A stretch of 5,811 nt of DNA, from the NCBI GenBank assembly GCA_022571825.1, contig JACZXC010000213.1:1-5811 (forward strand). The letters run 5' to 3'. How positions within the stretch are numbered: the first letter of the stretch is position 1; each line of letters starts with the position of its first letter. The position numbers and the translations under genes are program-made. The stretch is from Myxococcales bacterium (GTDB lineage Bacteria > Myxococcota_A > UBA9160 > SMWR01). The notes under the pieces were generated by a model, which saw nothing but the letters and a program-made list of their open reading frames with translations, did not search any database and was not told the DNA's origin. Shown here in pieces: positions 1 through 5,811 of this stretch.

Positions 1-1748
1 TGATCCCGAAGCTTTCGCGACTTCCCGTCATCCCAATCGGGGTGGTGGTGAGCCGGGGTGGCCCTCTCGAGGGCGATCCCGTGGGTGTGGGTGTGGCGCT
101 GGCCCCGGATCGGGCGGCCTACATTCCCGTCGAGGGCCCGGGCACCGGCGGCCTCGCCATGGGCGAGCTCGTCGAGCTACTGCGACCGCTGGTAGGCCGG
201 GGCGGGTCGGTTCCGTGGATCGGCCGGGACGTCAAGGGAACCCAGAGGCTCTTCGCCGAGCACGGCTGTGAACTGAACGCGCCGGCCTTCGACGTCGAGA
301 TCGCGGGCTCCCTGCTGGATCCGGCGGGTGCGCGCACCTTGGTCGCGCTGGCGGCTCAGCATCTAGGCGAGACTCTTCGCACCTGGGAGGAGCTGGTCGG
401 GCGCGGCGCGAAGGCGAAGCCGGCGGTAGAGGTTCCCCTGAACGAGTTGGCGGAGTGGGTGGCGGTAGAAGTCTGCGCCGTCGGGGCCCTGCACGCGCCC
501 CTGGCGAAACGACTGGTGGTGGATGAGCTCGACGAACTCTTCGAGGGTGTCGAGCTACCGCTGACACGGACGTTGGCGCGCATGGAGCGCGAGGGCGTGC
601 GCATCGACGAAGTCAAGCTCGGAGAGCTCTCCCGCGAATATCAAGGCCAGCTCGATCAGCTCGAGGGGGAGATCCACGGGCTCGCCGGGGAACGCTTCCT
701 GGTTTCGTCCCCGAAGCAGCTCCAGGCTATCTTATTCGAAAAGCTCAAACTTCCGGTCATCAAGAAGACGAAGACCGGATACTCCACCGACGAGGAGGTG
801 CTCGAGCAGCTGGCTGCCCACCACGAGCTGCCGGCGCGAGTCCTCGCCTACCGACGGCTGGCAAAGCTCAAGAATACCTACCTCGACGCCCTGCCGCCCC
901 TTGTGAACCGGAAGACCGGCCGGATTCACCCCACCTTCCATCAGCTCGGTGCGGCGACGGGAAGGCTCTCGGCGACGGACCCGAATGTCCAAAACATTCC
1001 GATCCGCACCCCGGAGGGCGTGAAGATCCGCGAAGCGTTCATCGCTTCCGAGGGCAACGCTCTCCTATCCGCCGACTACTCCCAGGTGGAGCTTCGCATT
1101 CTCGCGCACTACTCCGAGGATGAGAGCCTGATCCAGGCGTTCAGCCGGGGGGAAGACATCCACCGCCTCACGGCGTCGGAGGTGGCGGGCATCTCCCTGG
1201 ACCGGGTGACCGCGGATCAACGAGCCCGAGCCAAGGCCGTGAACTTCGGAATCATCTACGGGTCCTCAGCGTTCGGTCTGGCGCGACAGCTCGGAATCGC
1301 CACGGGAGAGGCGCAGGAGACCATCGATGCCTACTTCGCCCGCTATCGCGGCGTCCGGCGTTTCCTCGACGAGACGGTTCAGGGCGCCCGCGAGCGGGGC
1401 TGGGTCCGGACCCTGCTCGGACGGCGCCGGTATCTTCCCGATCTCGGTTCGCGAAATCGCACGCTTCGAAACGCCGCCGAGCGGATGGCGGTTAATTCGG
1501 TGGTTCAGGGCACGGCGGCCGACCTGATCAAGAAGGCGATGCTCGAGGTCGACGGCGCCCTCGAAGCCGAGGCCTTCCGGGCGCGGATGATCCTCCAGGT
1601 GCACGATGAATTGGTCTTCGAGGCGCCCGAGTCCGAGCTCGAGCGGCTGACTGCGATGGTTCGCCAGCGGATGGAGCGTGTCCTCCCCCTGCGGGTGCCC
1701 CTGGTCGTCGACGTGGGCACGGGCCGCAACTGGCGGGAAGCCCATTGA
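1..1748 (+). CDS. polA: DNA polymerase I, C-terminal part (5' end outside window)
   Basis: Family A DNA polymerase, which fills gaps in replication and repair. The frame is open from the left edge (first whole codon at base 3) to TGA at 1746-1748, about 581 residues. Roughly the first 320 residues of a normal ~900-residue PolI (the 5' nuclease domain) lie outside, so no start is called; GTG 42 is internal. Counting GTG 42 as residue 1, I see the primer/template motif TGRLSATDPNVQNIP (306-320), motif A DYSQVELR (345-352, metal ligand D345), the O-helix R394/K398/F402/Y406 in RARAKAVNFGIIYG, and motif C VHDE (520-523, D522). The end, GRNWREAH, matches the canonical PolI C-terminus. The polymerase therefore looks active. 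The 3'-5' exonuclease fold is still alignable (AAYIPV, 25-30) but its catalytic acids are lost: the DxE site reads GVV (bases 39-47), the E. coli D424 position is T67, and the YxxxD site is WVAVE (139-143). F402 at the O-helix position is the usual PolI residue. Confidence 0.97.
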   Translation, partial: IPKLSRLPVIPIGVVVSRGGPLEGDPVGVGVALAPDRAAYIPVEGPGTGGLAMGELVELLRPLVGRGGSVPWIGRDVKGTQRLFAEHGCELNAPAFDVEIAGSLLDPAGARTLVALAAQHLGETLRTWEELVGRGAKAKPAVEVPLNELAEWVAVEVCAVGALHAPLAKRLVVDELDELFEGVELPLTRTLARMEREGVRIDEVKLGELSREYQGQLDQLEGEIHGLAGERFLVSSPKQLQAILFEKLKLPVIKKTKTGYSTDEEVLEQLAAHHELPARVLAYRRLAKLKNTYLDALPPLVNRKTGRIHPTFHQLGAATGRLSATDPNVQNIPIRTPEGVKIREAFIASEGNALLSADYSQVELRILAHYSEDESLIQAFSRGEDIHRLTASEVAGISLDRVTADQRARAKAVNFGIIYGSSAFGLARQLGIATGEAQETIDAYFARYRGVRRFLDETVQGARERGWVRTLLGRRRYLPDLGSRNRTLRNAAERMAVNSVVQGTAADLIKKAMLEVDGALEAEAFRARMILQVHDELVFEAPESELERLTAMVRQRMERVLPLRVPLVVDVGTGRNWREAH

Positions 1749-1797
1749 GCGCGATGCCCGCGCCGCGGAGGCGGGGCGCAGCCTCGCTGTGCTGGCA

Positions 1798-1814
1798 GGC
1801 GGGCTTCGCCCGCC
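1798..1814. other. GC-rich hairpin downstream of polA
   Basis: A perfect 7-bp inverted repeat, GGCGGGC / GCCCGCC, around a TTC loop, starting 49 bases after the polA stop. No T-run follows on the + strand, so it is not a classical intrinsic terminator. It could stabilise the 3' end of the polA mRNA or be a REP-like palindrome. Only one copy is present in the window, so the repeat idea is untested. Confidence 0.45.
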
Positions 1815-1824
1815 CATCCCCCGC

Positions 1825-1871
1825 AAAAAAATGGGGAGGACCCGAAGCCGCTAGGCGTCTTCGGGTCTCCC
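1825..1871 (-). terminator. Intrinsic terminator for the minus-strand egtD transcript
   Basis: Read on the minus strand, GACCCGAAG (complement of 1859-1867) pairs perfectly with CTTCGGGTC (complement of 1839-1847) across an 11-base loop. The stem extends by GGGA/TCCC (1868-1871 with 1834-1837) past one bulged base (1838). Two bases later comes a run of seven T on the minus strand (A at 1825-1831). Stem plus U-tract is the standard Rho-independent layout, about 160 bases after the egtD stop. On the + strand the same stem is followed by GGGAAGGGG rather than T residues, so it is a poor terminator for polA. Confidence 0.72.
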
Positions 1872-1958
1872 TGGGAAGGGGATATTTGGCTTTCTAAAAA
1901 GTAAGTGGCCCGCCCGAGCGATAAGTGTCACCGAAATTGCCGAGAATTCCGTCTATAT

Positions 1959-2023
1959 GGTCGCTCCGGCTCGCCACGGCCCCCGGGGGATCGCCGAACC
2001 CCCGCTCGGAGGGGAGAGCGACC
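1959..2023. other. Long imperfect hairpin in the egtD 3' region
   Basis: The outer arms GGTCGCTC (1959-1966) and GAGCGACC (2016-2023) are perfectly complementary over 8 bp. Inside them GGGGG (1985-1989) and CCCCC (1999-2003) can close a 9-base loop. It begins 7 bases beyond the egtD stop on the minus strand and has no U-tract after it, so it is more likely a 3'-UTR structure than a terminator. Such pairings also arise by chance in GC-rich DNA. Confidence 0.35.
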
Positions 2024-2030
2024 CCAGCCT

Positions 2031-3017
2031 CTACATCGGGGCGAACAGGTTCAGGCTGAACCGCCTACGGGAATCCAGCCAGCTCCGCTCCACCTCCATG
2101 CCGGCGAGGGCGGCCAGGTGCTCGATCTCCGCGGGGGAATACTTGAAGGCGTTCTCGATGTGAATGGCCTCGCCATCCGCGAGATCGATCTCGAGGTCGA
2201 TGGCGTCGATGGCAACGCGCTGGCGCTGGAGGCTCACCAGCCCGATCTCCACATGACCTTCGCCTTCGTGATAGACGGCTCGATGACGGAAGCGCGTGAG
2301 ATCGAAATGCCCTCCGAGGTCGCGATTGATCCGACTGAGCAGATTCGCACTGAATTCCGCGGTGATACCCTGGGCATCGTCGTAGGCGCTCTCCAGCGTT
2401 GCGCGATCCTTGCGCAGATCGATTCCGATCAGCAGGCGGTCGGCGCTGGCCATGGCGGAGCGAATATTTCCCAGCAGTCTCGCCGCTTCCTCGCGGCCGT
2501 AGTTTCCCACGTTCGAGCCGAGCCAGACGATGAGCTTCGATCGGTCGGTCTCCGCCCCTACGTGGCGCAATCCTGCTCGGTACTCGCTCGCGATGGCGCG
2601 GATCTCGAGGGCATCGTAGCGGTCGATCAGGTCCATCGAGCTCGCCTCGAGCATCGTGCGAGAGATGTCGACGGGCAGGTAGCGAAGCCCGCCGTGCCGA
2701 CGAAGAAGGGCCTCGATCAGGAGGCGCGTCTTCGAAGAGCTGCCGCTTCCCAGTTCGGCCAGTGTGATCGGTGACGGAAACACTTGCGCGATTTCCTCGG
2801 ATCGGTTCGCGAGGATCTCGTGCTCGGCTCGCGTGACGTAGTACTCTGGGGTTTCACAGATCCGCTCGAAGAGCTGTGATCCCCGCTCGTCGTAGAGGAA
2901 GCGGCAGGGGATGCTCTTGGGGGAGTCGGTGAGCCCTCGTTCCACCTCTTTGCCGAAGGAGGCGTTTCGCTCGGGCTCGAGCTCGATGAGTGAGAAGCGG
3001 GGTTTCGCGGGAACCAC
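2031..3017 (-). CDS. egtD: EgtD-family L-histidine N-alpha-methyltransferase
   Basis: Predicted cytosolic SAM-dependent enzyme that trimethylates the alpha-amino group of histidine to hercynine, the first step of ergothioneine synthesis. The GTG start at 3017 gives 328 residues, close to the ~320 usual for EgtD, and has GAGG 5 bases upstream. The frame continues to an ATG at 3134, but that adds 39 Arg/Ala-rich residues absent from the family. Motifs, numbered from GTG: PKSIPCRFLYDERGS with pocket Tyr Y42; the SAM-binding ELGSGSSSKTR (88-98) and PVDIS (115-119); LGSNVGN with pocket Asn N172; LIGIDLRKD; AYDDAQGITAEF with Y212; and HIENAFKYSP (286-295) with E288. The residue matching M. smegmatis S284 is Ala (A290), and the M252 position looks to be Ile (I258); the alignment is from memory. 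The gene is convergent with polA and divergent from the membrane-protein genes. No egtB, egtC or egtE lies in the window, so its role in ergothioneine synthesis is inferred from family alone. Confidence 0.9.
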   Translation of the reverse strand: MVPAKPRFSLIELEPERNASFGKEVERGLTDSPKSIPCRFLYDERGSQLFERICETPEYYVTRAEHEILANRSEEIAQVFPSPITLAELGSGSSSKTRLLIEALLRRHGGLRYLPVDISRTMLEASSMDLIDRYDALEIRAIASEYRAGLRHVGAETDRSKLIVWLGSNVGNYGREEAARLLGNIRSAMASADRLLIGIDLRKDRATLESAYDDAQGITAEFSANLLSRINRDLGGHFDLTRFRHRAVYHEGEGHVEIGLVSLQRQRVAIDAIDLEIDLADGEAIHIENAFKYSPAEIEHLAALAGMEVERSWLDSRRRFSLNLFAPM

Positions 3018-3148
3018 ACTCACCTCGTTCTGGGGATGCGAGACCGTCTGCGCCCGCTTGGGGTCGAAGGGCCGGAGGATGCAACGCCTCGACTCCCGGT
3101 GCAACCGCGAACCGGCGGCGGCCGTCGCACCCATGGGGCGTATCTGCC
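3018..3148. promoter_or_regulatory. Divergent intergenic region between egtD and the membrane-protein pair
   Basis: These 131 bases separate the egtD start (minus strand) from the membrane-protein start (plus strand), so promoters for both directions are expected here or in the neighbouring coding ends. The region is GC-rich throughout. I found no convincing -35/-10 pair: a minus-strand TTGCAC followed 17 bases later by CATCCT matches only 3 of 6 at the -10. I found no clear operator palindrome. The call rests on gene orientation, not on a motif. Confidence 0.4.
3023..3026 (-). promoter_or_regulatory. Shine-Dalgarno sequence that sets the egtD start
   Basis: On the minus strand GAGG is followed by a 5-base spacer (TGAGT) and then GTG at 3017-3015. 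It supports the 328-residue form over the ATG at 3134, for which I see no comparable ribosome binding site. Confidence 0.6.
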
Positions 3149-4648
3149 ATGATGCTCGGCGTGGGTCGCCGTGAGGAACACCTCGTCGTCGGCTTGGCCG
3201 CCCTGGCAGCGATCCGTGTTTTTCTGTTCGCGGCGGCGTTTCCCTTCTTCTCGCCCATCGATGAGCACCGGCACGTCGATATGGCCATCAAATATTCTCG
3301 GGGTTACCTGCCTCGGCCGGACTCAGCGGCCTACGAGCCCGAAACGGCGACTTTCCTCGGGATGTACGGAACTCCCGAGTACCACCTCCGTCCCTGGCAG
3401 CGCGAAGCGGGCGCCGCGCCCCCTGCCTGGAAGCGCCGCGCGGACGCGATGCTCGAGAAGATCGAGGGCAGTCGGGCTTTTCTGGCGAGACGTCGCAACC
3501 TGGAGGTCTACCAGCCTCCGTTCCACTACGCGCTGACCGGAGCCTGGTTCAACCTGGGTCGGTGGTTCGGACTCGAGGGCGGCCGTTTGCTCTATTGGCT
3601 GCGCGGACTGAACGTTCTGATGATATTTGCTCTCGTGCTGACCGCCCACAAATTTCTGCGCGAAGCGTTTCCCACGAACGCCTTCGTGCGCCTGGGCGTG
3701 CCCGTCCTGCTCACGGTATTTCCCCAAGACGCCTTCTACTACGTGACCCAAGATGCACTTTCGCCGCTGTTGTTCGCCGGTGGCTTCTTCACCGTGCTGC
3801 GCCTTGCCCAGAGTCCGGGTTCGAGCTCGGGGCCGTACATCGCCGCAGGCCTTCTGACGTCCGCAGCGATGCTCACGAAGTACACCAACTTGGGACTGCT
3901 GGTGGTGTGCGCTCTCTGCACCACCCACGCCCTGGTCCATCGGCCCGAGGGGCGAACGCTGCGCGGCGAAGCCGGCCACTGGCTGTGGCTCTGGCTGATG
4001 ATTTCGGTTCCCCTCGCCGGCTGGTGGGTACGCAACCATCTGGTCCTCGGCGACTGGCTGGGTACCTCTTTCAAGCTCGATGGCATGGGTTGGGGAACCA
4101 AGCCATTCGCAGAACTCTGGGACCATCCCCTCTTCACCCCTTCGGGCCTGGCGGTCTTCGTCACCGACCTGATACCGCGCTTCTGGCGCGGGCAGCTGGC
4201 GTGGTACCGGACCACGCTCTCCTGGTCGGGAGCCGACCTCTTCTACATCGCCTCGACCGGGGTGTTCCTGCTCGGGGCGGCCCTCGGACTCCGGCGCAGC
4301 GGTCGCGGCGCGGGGCGCCTGCTCGAGGGCATGAGTTGGGCCGCACTCCTTTCTTCGGTGGCGTGCTTGGCGGGCCTCTCCCTGATGTTCGTCTATGGAG
4401 AGAAGACGGATCCATCCGAGGCGAGGCCCTACTTCTCCCACGGTCGACTCATCTCCGGCGTGCTGGTTCCCGCCCTGGTCCTGTATCTGCGAGGCATCCA
4501 GGTGGCGACCTCCAGGCTCCCGGCGCGCGCCGGTCCGGCGGCCGCCTGGATCTGCTTGGGCCTCGTCGTGGGCGTCGTGGTGATCTCGGAAGTCGCGCTC
4601 TCTCGCGACGTCTTTCTCAGCGGGTACAACTGGTATCACCTACCCTGA
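3149..4648 (+). CDS. Polytopic membrane protein, GT-C glycosyltransferase-like (PMT/GT39/DUF2142-like)
   Basis: A 499-residue inner-membrane protein with about nine to eleven hydrophobic segments (for example 11-31, 152-168, 203-219, 229-241, 247-262, 277-293, 365-381, 397-415, 464-482). After the first helix comes SPIDEHRHVDMA (35-46). An acidic DE pair in the first outer loop is the catalytic signature of protein O-mannosyltransferase-type GT-C enzymes, which use polyprenyl-phosphate sugars. An ~80-residue hydrophilic loop follows, then YQPPFHYAL (121-129), typical of GT39/DUF2142-like proteins. YYVTQDAL (197-204) and LTKYTN (242-247) also fit, and HGRLISGVLVPAL (431-443) resembles the late GRY-type segment of this superfamily. 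Donor and acceptor are unknown. ATG 3149 (or the adjacent ATG 3152) is preferred; a GGGG at 3135-3138 is a weak, rather distant ribosome binding site, and GTG 3161 is possible. The frame is open back to 2990 but that part overlaps egtD and has no membrane-protein character. The next gene starts 8 bases after the stop, suggesting co-transcription. Confidence 0.8.
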   Translation: MMLGVGRREEHLVVGLAALAAIRVFLFAAAFPFFSPIDEHRHVDMAIKYSRGYLPRPDSAAYEPETATFLGMYGTPEYHLRPWQREAGAAPPAWKRRADAMLEKIEGSRAFLARRRNLEVYQPPFHYALTGAWFNLGRWFGLEGGRLLYWLRGLNVLMIFALVLTAHKFLREAFPTNAFVRLGVPVLLTVFPQDAFYYVTQDALSPLLFAGGFFTVLRLAQSPGSSSGPYIAAGLLTSAAMLTKYTNLGLLVVCALCTTHALVHRPEGRTLRGEAGHWLWLWLMISVPLAGWWVRNHLVLGDWLGTSFKLDGMGWGTKPFAELWDHPLFTPSGLAVFVTDLIPRFWRGQLAWYRTTLSWSGADLFYIASTGVFLLGAALGLRRSGRGAGRLLEGMSWAALLSSVACLAGLSLMFVYGEKTDPSEARPYFSHGRLISGVLVPALVLYLRGIQVATSRLPARAGPAAAWICLGLVVGVVVISEVALSRDVFLSGYNWYHLP

Positions 4649-4656
4649 TTCGCTTC

Positions 4657-5811
4657 ATGGAGCGGCTTCTCTTCGCACTGGGCGGTGCGCTTCTCGTTGC
4701 CCTGAAGCTCTGGCTCGTTTTCGACGACGAGGTCGTAGCTCGCGCGATCCCCCACGATCATCAGCGCTATGCCGAGATGGCCTCGGCGCTGATTCACGGA
4801 GAGTGGTTCGGCGACTACGATCACATGACCCTGATTCGCGAGCCCTCCTATTCGATCTGGATCGCGGCTGTGCACGCGACGGGCCTCCCCATGCGTTGGG
4901 CGGCGGAGATTCTGCTGGCAGCGACATCGGTCCTGTTCGCCGTCGCGCTCCGGCGCAGCGGGTTACCGTGGGTCCCGGCCCTCGCCTGCCTCGGCCTGCT
5001 GGTTCTTCAGCCTCACAGCCTGCTGGTGAACCGGGAGCTCCTCGCCGCCGGTTTCTACCTGCCGGTGATGCTGGTCGCGATGAGCGGCCTGCTGTTCTGT
5101 GTCCGTTCCGAGACGGCGCACTGGCGCCGGCGACATGCGGTCTGGGCGGGACTGGCCCTGGGAGTGTTGTGGACGACGCGGCCCGAGAAGCCCCTGGTCG
5201 CGGGGCTCGTTGCCGCCGCGATGGGTCTCGACTGGGTCGCGCGCCGTGCCCGGGGTTCGAGCTGGCGAGAGGCCACAGGTGCGTCGTTGGTACCCGTGGC
5301 GATTGGAGTGCTCGGAATCGGGCTGATCGCGTCGATCCTTGCCGCGCTCAATGCCCAACACTACGGATTGTTTCTCACTTCGGACCTCTCCGCGCCGGGG
5401 TTCACGGCGGCGAACTCCGCGTTGCAGCGCATCGATCACGCGTCCCCCCGGCGCTTCGTGCTCGTACCCCGGGAGGTGCGACGTCGTGTCTACGCGGTCA
5501 GCCCCGCATTCCGCGAGCTGCGCCCGCATCTGGAGGCCCAGGGATGGGGCCGAGCGGTCAGCTGCCGCGTGGTCCGGGTCTGCGACGATTACGCCGGGGC
5601 GTGGTTCATGTGGACGATGCGCGAGGCGGCGGCAAAAGCGGGACGGATGGGGTCGGCGACCGAGGCCGACGCGTTCTTCCAGCGGATCGCCGATGAGATC
5701 AAAGTGGCCCGCGCGCGCGGTGCCCTCCCGCCGGAGAGAAGAGTTCTGGGTTTCTTGCATCCCTATCCCGAGACTTACCGCCGATATCTGGGTAGCTCGC
5801 TTCAGCGGGTG
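4657..5811 (+). CDS. Conserved polytopic membrane protein of unknown function, GT-C-like (3' end outside window)
   Basis: Frame opens at ATG 4657 and has no stop before the right edge: 385 residues visible, C-terminus missing. The N-terminal ~230 residues are a multi-pass membrane region (hydrophobic stretches near 4-22, 83-98, 104-121, 128-147, 178-190, 208-230). After helix 1 comes IPHDHQRYAEMASALIHGEW (31-50), then TLIREPSYSIW (58-68); an acidic residue here is where GT-C transferases carry their catalytic acid. TTRPEK (173-178) follows. From ~231 a soluble, probably external segment holds VYAVSPAFRELRPHLE (278-293), GAWFMWTMREAAAKAG (314-329) and FFQRIADEIKVARARGALP (340-358). I recognise these blocks from memory as those of a widespread uncharacterised membrane family, often labelled hypothetical or GT39-like. 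C303 and C309 could form a disulfide if this part is periplasmic. No clear Shine-Dalgarno precedes the start, and the gene begins 8 bases after the upstream stop, so translational coupling is likely. Glycosyltransferase activity is inferred only. Confidence 0.8.
   Translation, partial: MERLLFALGGALLVALKLWLVFDDEVVARAIPHDHQRYAEMASALIHGEWFGDYDHMTLIREPSYSIWIAAVHATGLPMRWAAEILLAATSVLFAVALRRSGLPWVPALACLGLLVLQPHSLLVNRELLAAGFYLPVMLVAMSGLLFCVRSETAHWRRRHAVWAGLALGVLWTTRPEKPLVAGLVAAAMGLDWVARRARGSSWREATGASLVPVAIGVLGIGLIASILAALNAQHYGLFLTSDLSAPGFTAANSALQRIDHASPRRFVLVPREVRRRVYAVSPAFRELRPHLEAQGWGRAVSCRVVRVCDDYAGAWFMWTMREAAAKAGRMGSATEADAFFQRIADEIKVARARGALPPERRVLGFLHPYPETYRRYLGSSLQRV

Noticed and set aside
1266..1826. 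186-codon open frame on the - strand
   Set aside because: It overlaps the most conserved part of the PolI polymerase domain on the other strand; there is no independent support.
1880..1906. A short AT-richer patch as a possible promoter
   Set aside because: Neither strand shows a usable -35/-10 pair with 16-18 base spacing, and no gene begins downstream in either direction that would need it.
1905..2774. 289-codon open frame on the + strand
   Set aside because: It lies opposite egtD, whose EgtD motifs run through the same bases. The translation is Arg/Gly/Ala-rich without recognisable domains, as expected from antisense frames in GC-rich DNA.
3018..3134. 39-codon extension of EgtD to ATG 3134
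   Set aside because: It makes the protein longer than the family, lies in the divergent promoter space, and lacks a ribosome binding site, unlike GTG 3017.
2990..3148. 53-codon N-terminal extension of the membrane protein
   Set aside because: It would overlap the egtD start and adds an Arg/Ser/Pro-rich stretch with no signal-peptide or membrane character before a natural N-terminus at MMLGVGRREE.
3323..4639. 438-codon open frame on the - strand
   Set aside because: It is antisense to the membrane protein at 3149-4648, which has clear hydrophobic periodicity and DE and YQPP motifs. The antisense product is an Arg/Glu/Gln/His-rich hydrophilic string with no domain.
4803..5696. 297-codon open frame on the + strand
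   Set aside because: It is out of frame with the membrane protein that starts at ATG 4657 and runs to the edge with recognisable family blocks. This frame gives a Gly/Arg/Pro-rich, domain-free product.
4963..5760. 265-codon open frame on the - strand
   Set aside because: Antisense to the same membrane protein, with a low-complexity hydrophilic product and no motif.
1..5811. tRNA, rRNA, CRISPR, insertion sequence or att-site signals
   Set aside because: I saw no cloverleaf, no rRNA-like stretch, no regularly spaced direct repeats, no transposase motifs and no long flanking repeats.

Overview
The window is a GC-rich bacterial chromosome segment, with mostly G or C at third codon positions. 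It carries four protein-coding genes and no sign of phage, transposon, CRISPR or RNA genes. The gene content (a PolI with a decayed proofreading domain, a stand-alone EgtD-type methyltransferase and two large membrane proteins of GT-C glycosyltransferase character) would suit a high-GC delta-proteobacterial/myxobacterial-like or other environmental lineage. Taxonomy cannot be fixed from the sequence alone, and this is a weak inference.

Layout: (1) Bases 1-1748, + strand: the C-terminal ~580 residues of DNA polymerase I (polA), cut off at the left edge. The polymerase domain is intact, but every recognisable catalytic acid of the 3'-5' exonuclease domain is replaced. (2) Bases 1749-2030: a 282-base convergent intergenic region. 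It holds a GC-rich hairpin just after polA, a good intrinsic terminator that serves the minus-strand gene, and a second long imperfect hairpin. (3) Bases 2031-3017, - strand: an EgtD-family SAM-dependent histidine N-alpha-methyltransferase (ergothioneine pathway), best started at a GTG with a Shine-Dalgarno sequence. (4) Bases 3018-3148: a 131-base divergent intergenic region that must hold the start signals for the genes on both sides. (5) Bases 3149-4648, + strand: a 499-residue polytopic membrane protein with PMT/GT39/DUF2142-like features. (6) Bases 4657-5811, + strand: a second polytopic membrane protein, 8 bases downstream and open to the right edge. It looks like a conserved but uncharacterised GT-C-like family.

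Functionally, the two membrane proteins form a tight tandem pair, probably one transcript. They may act on lipid-linked sugars in envelope or surface glycan assembly. The EgtD gene is divergent to them and has no egtB, egtC or egtE partner in view. polA is a separate housekeeping gene. I do not see a clearly new multi-gene system. The points most worth following are the exonuclease-dead PolI, a substitution in the predicted histidine pocket of EgtD, and the uncharacterised membrane protein at the right edge.
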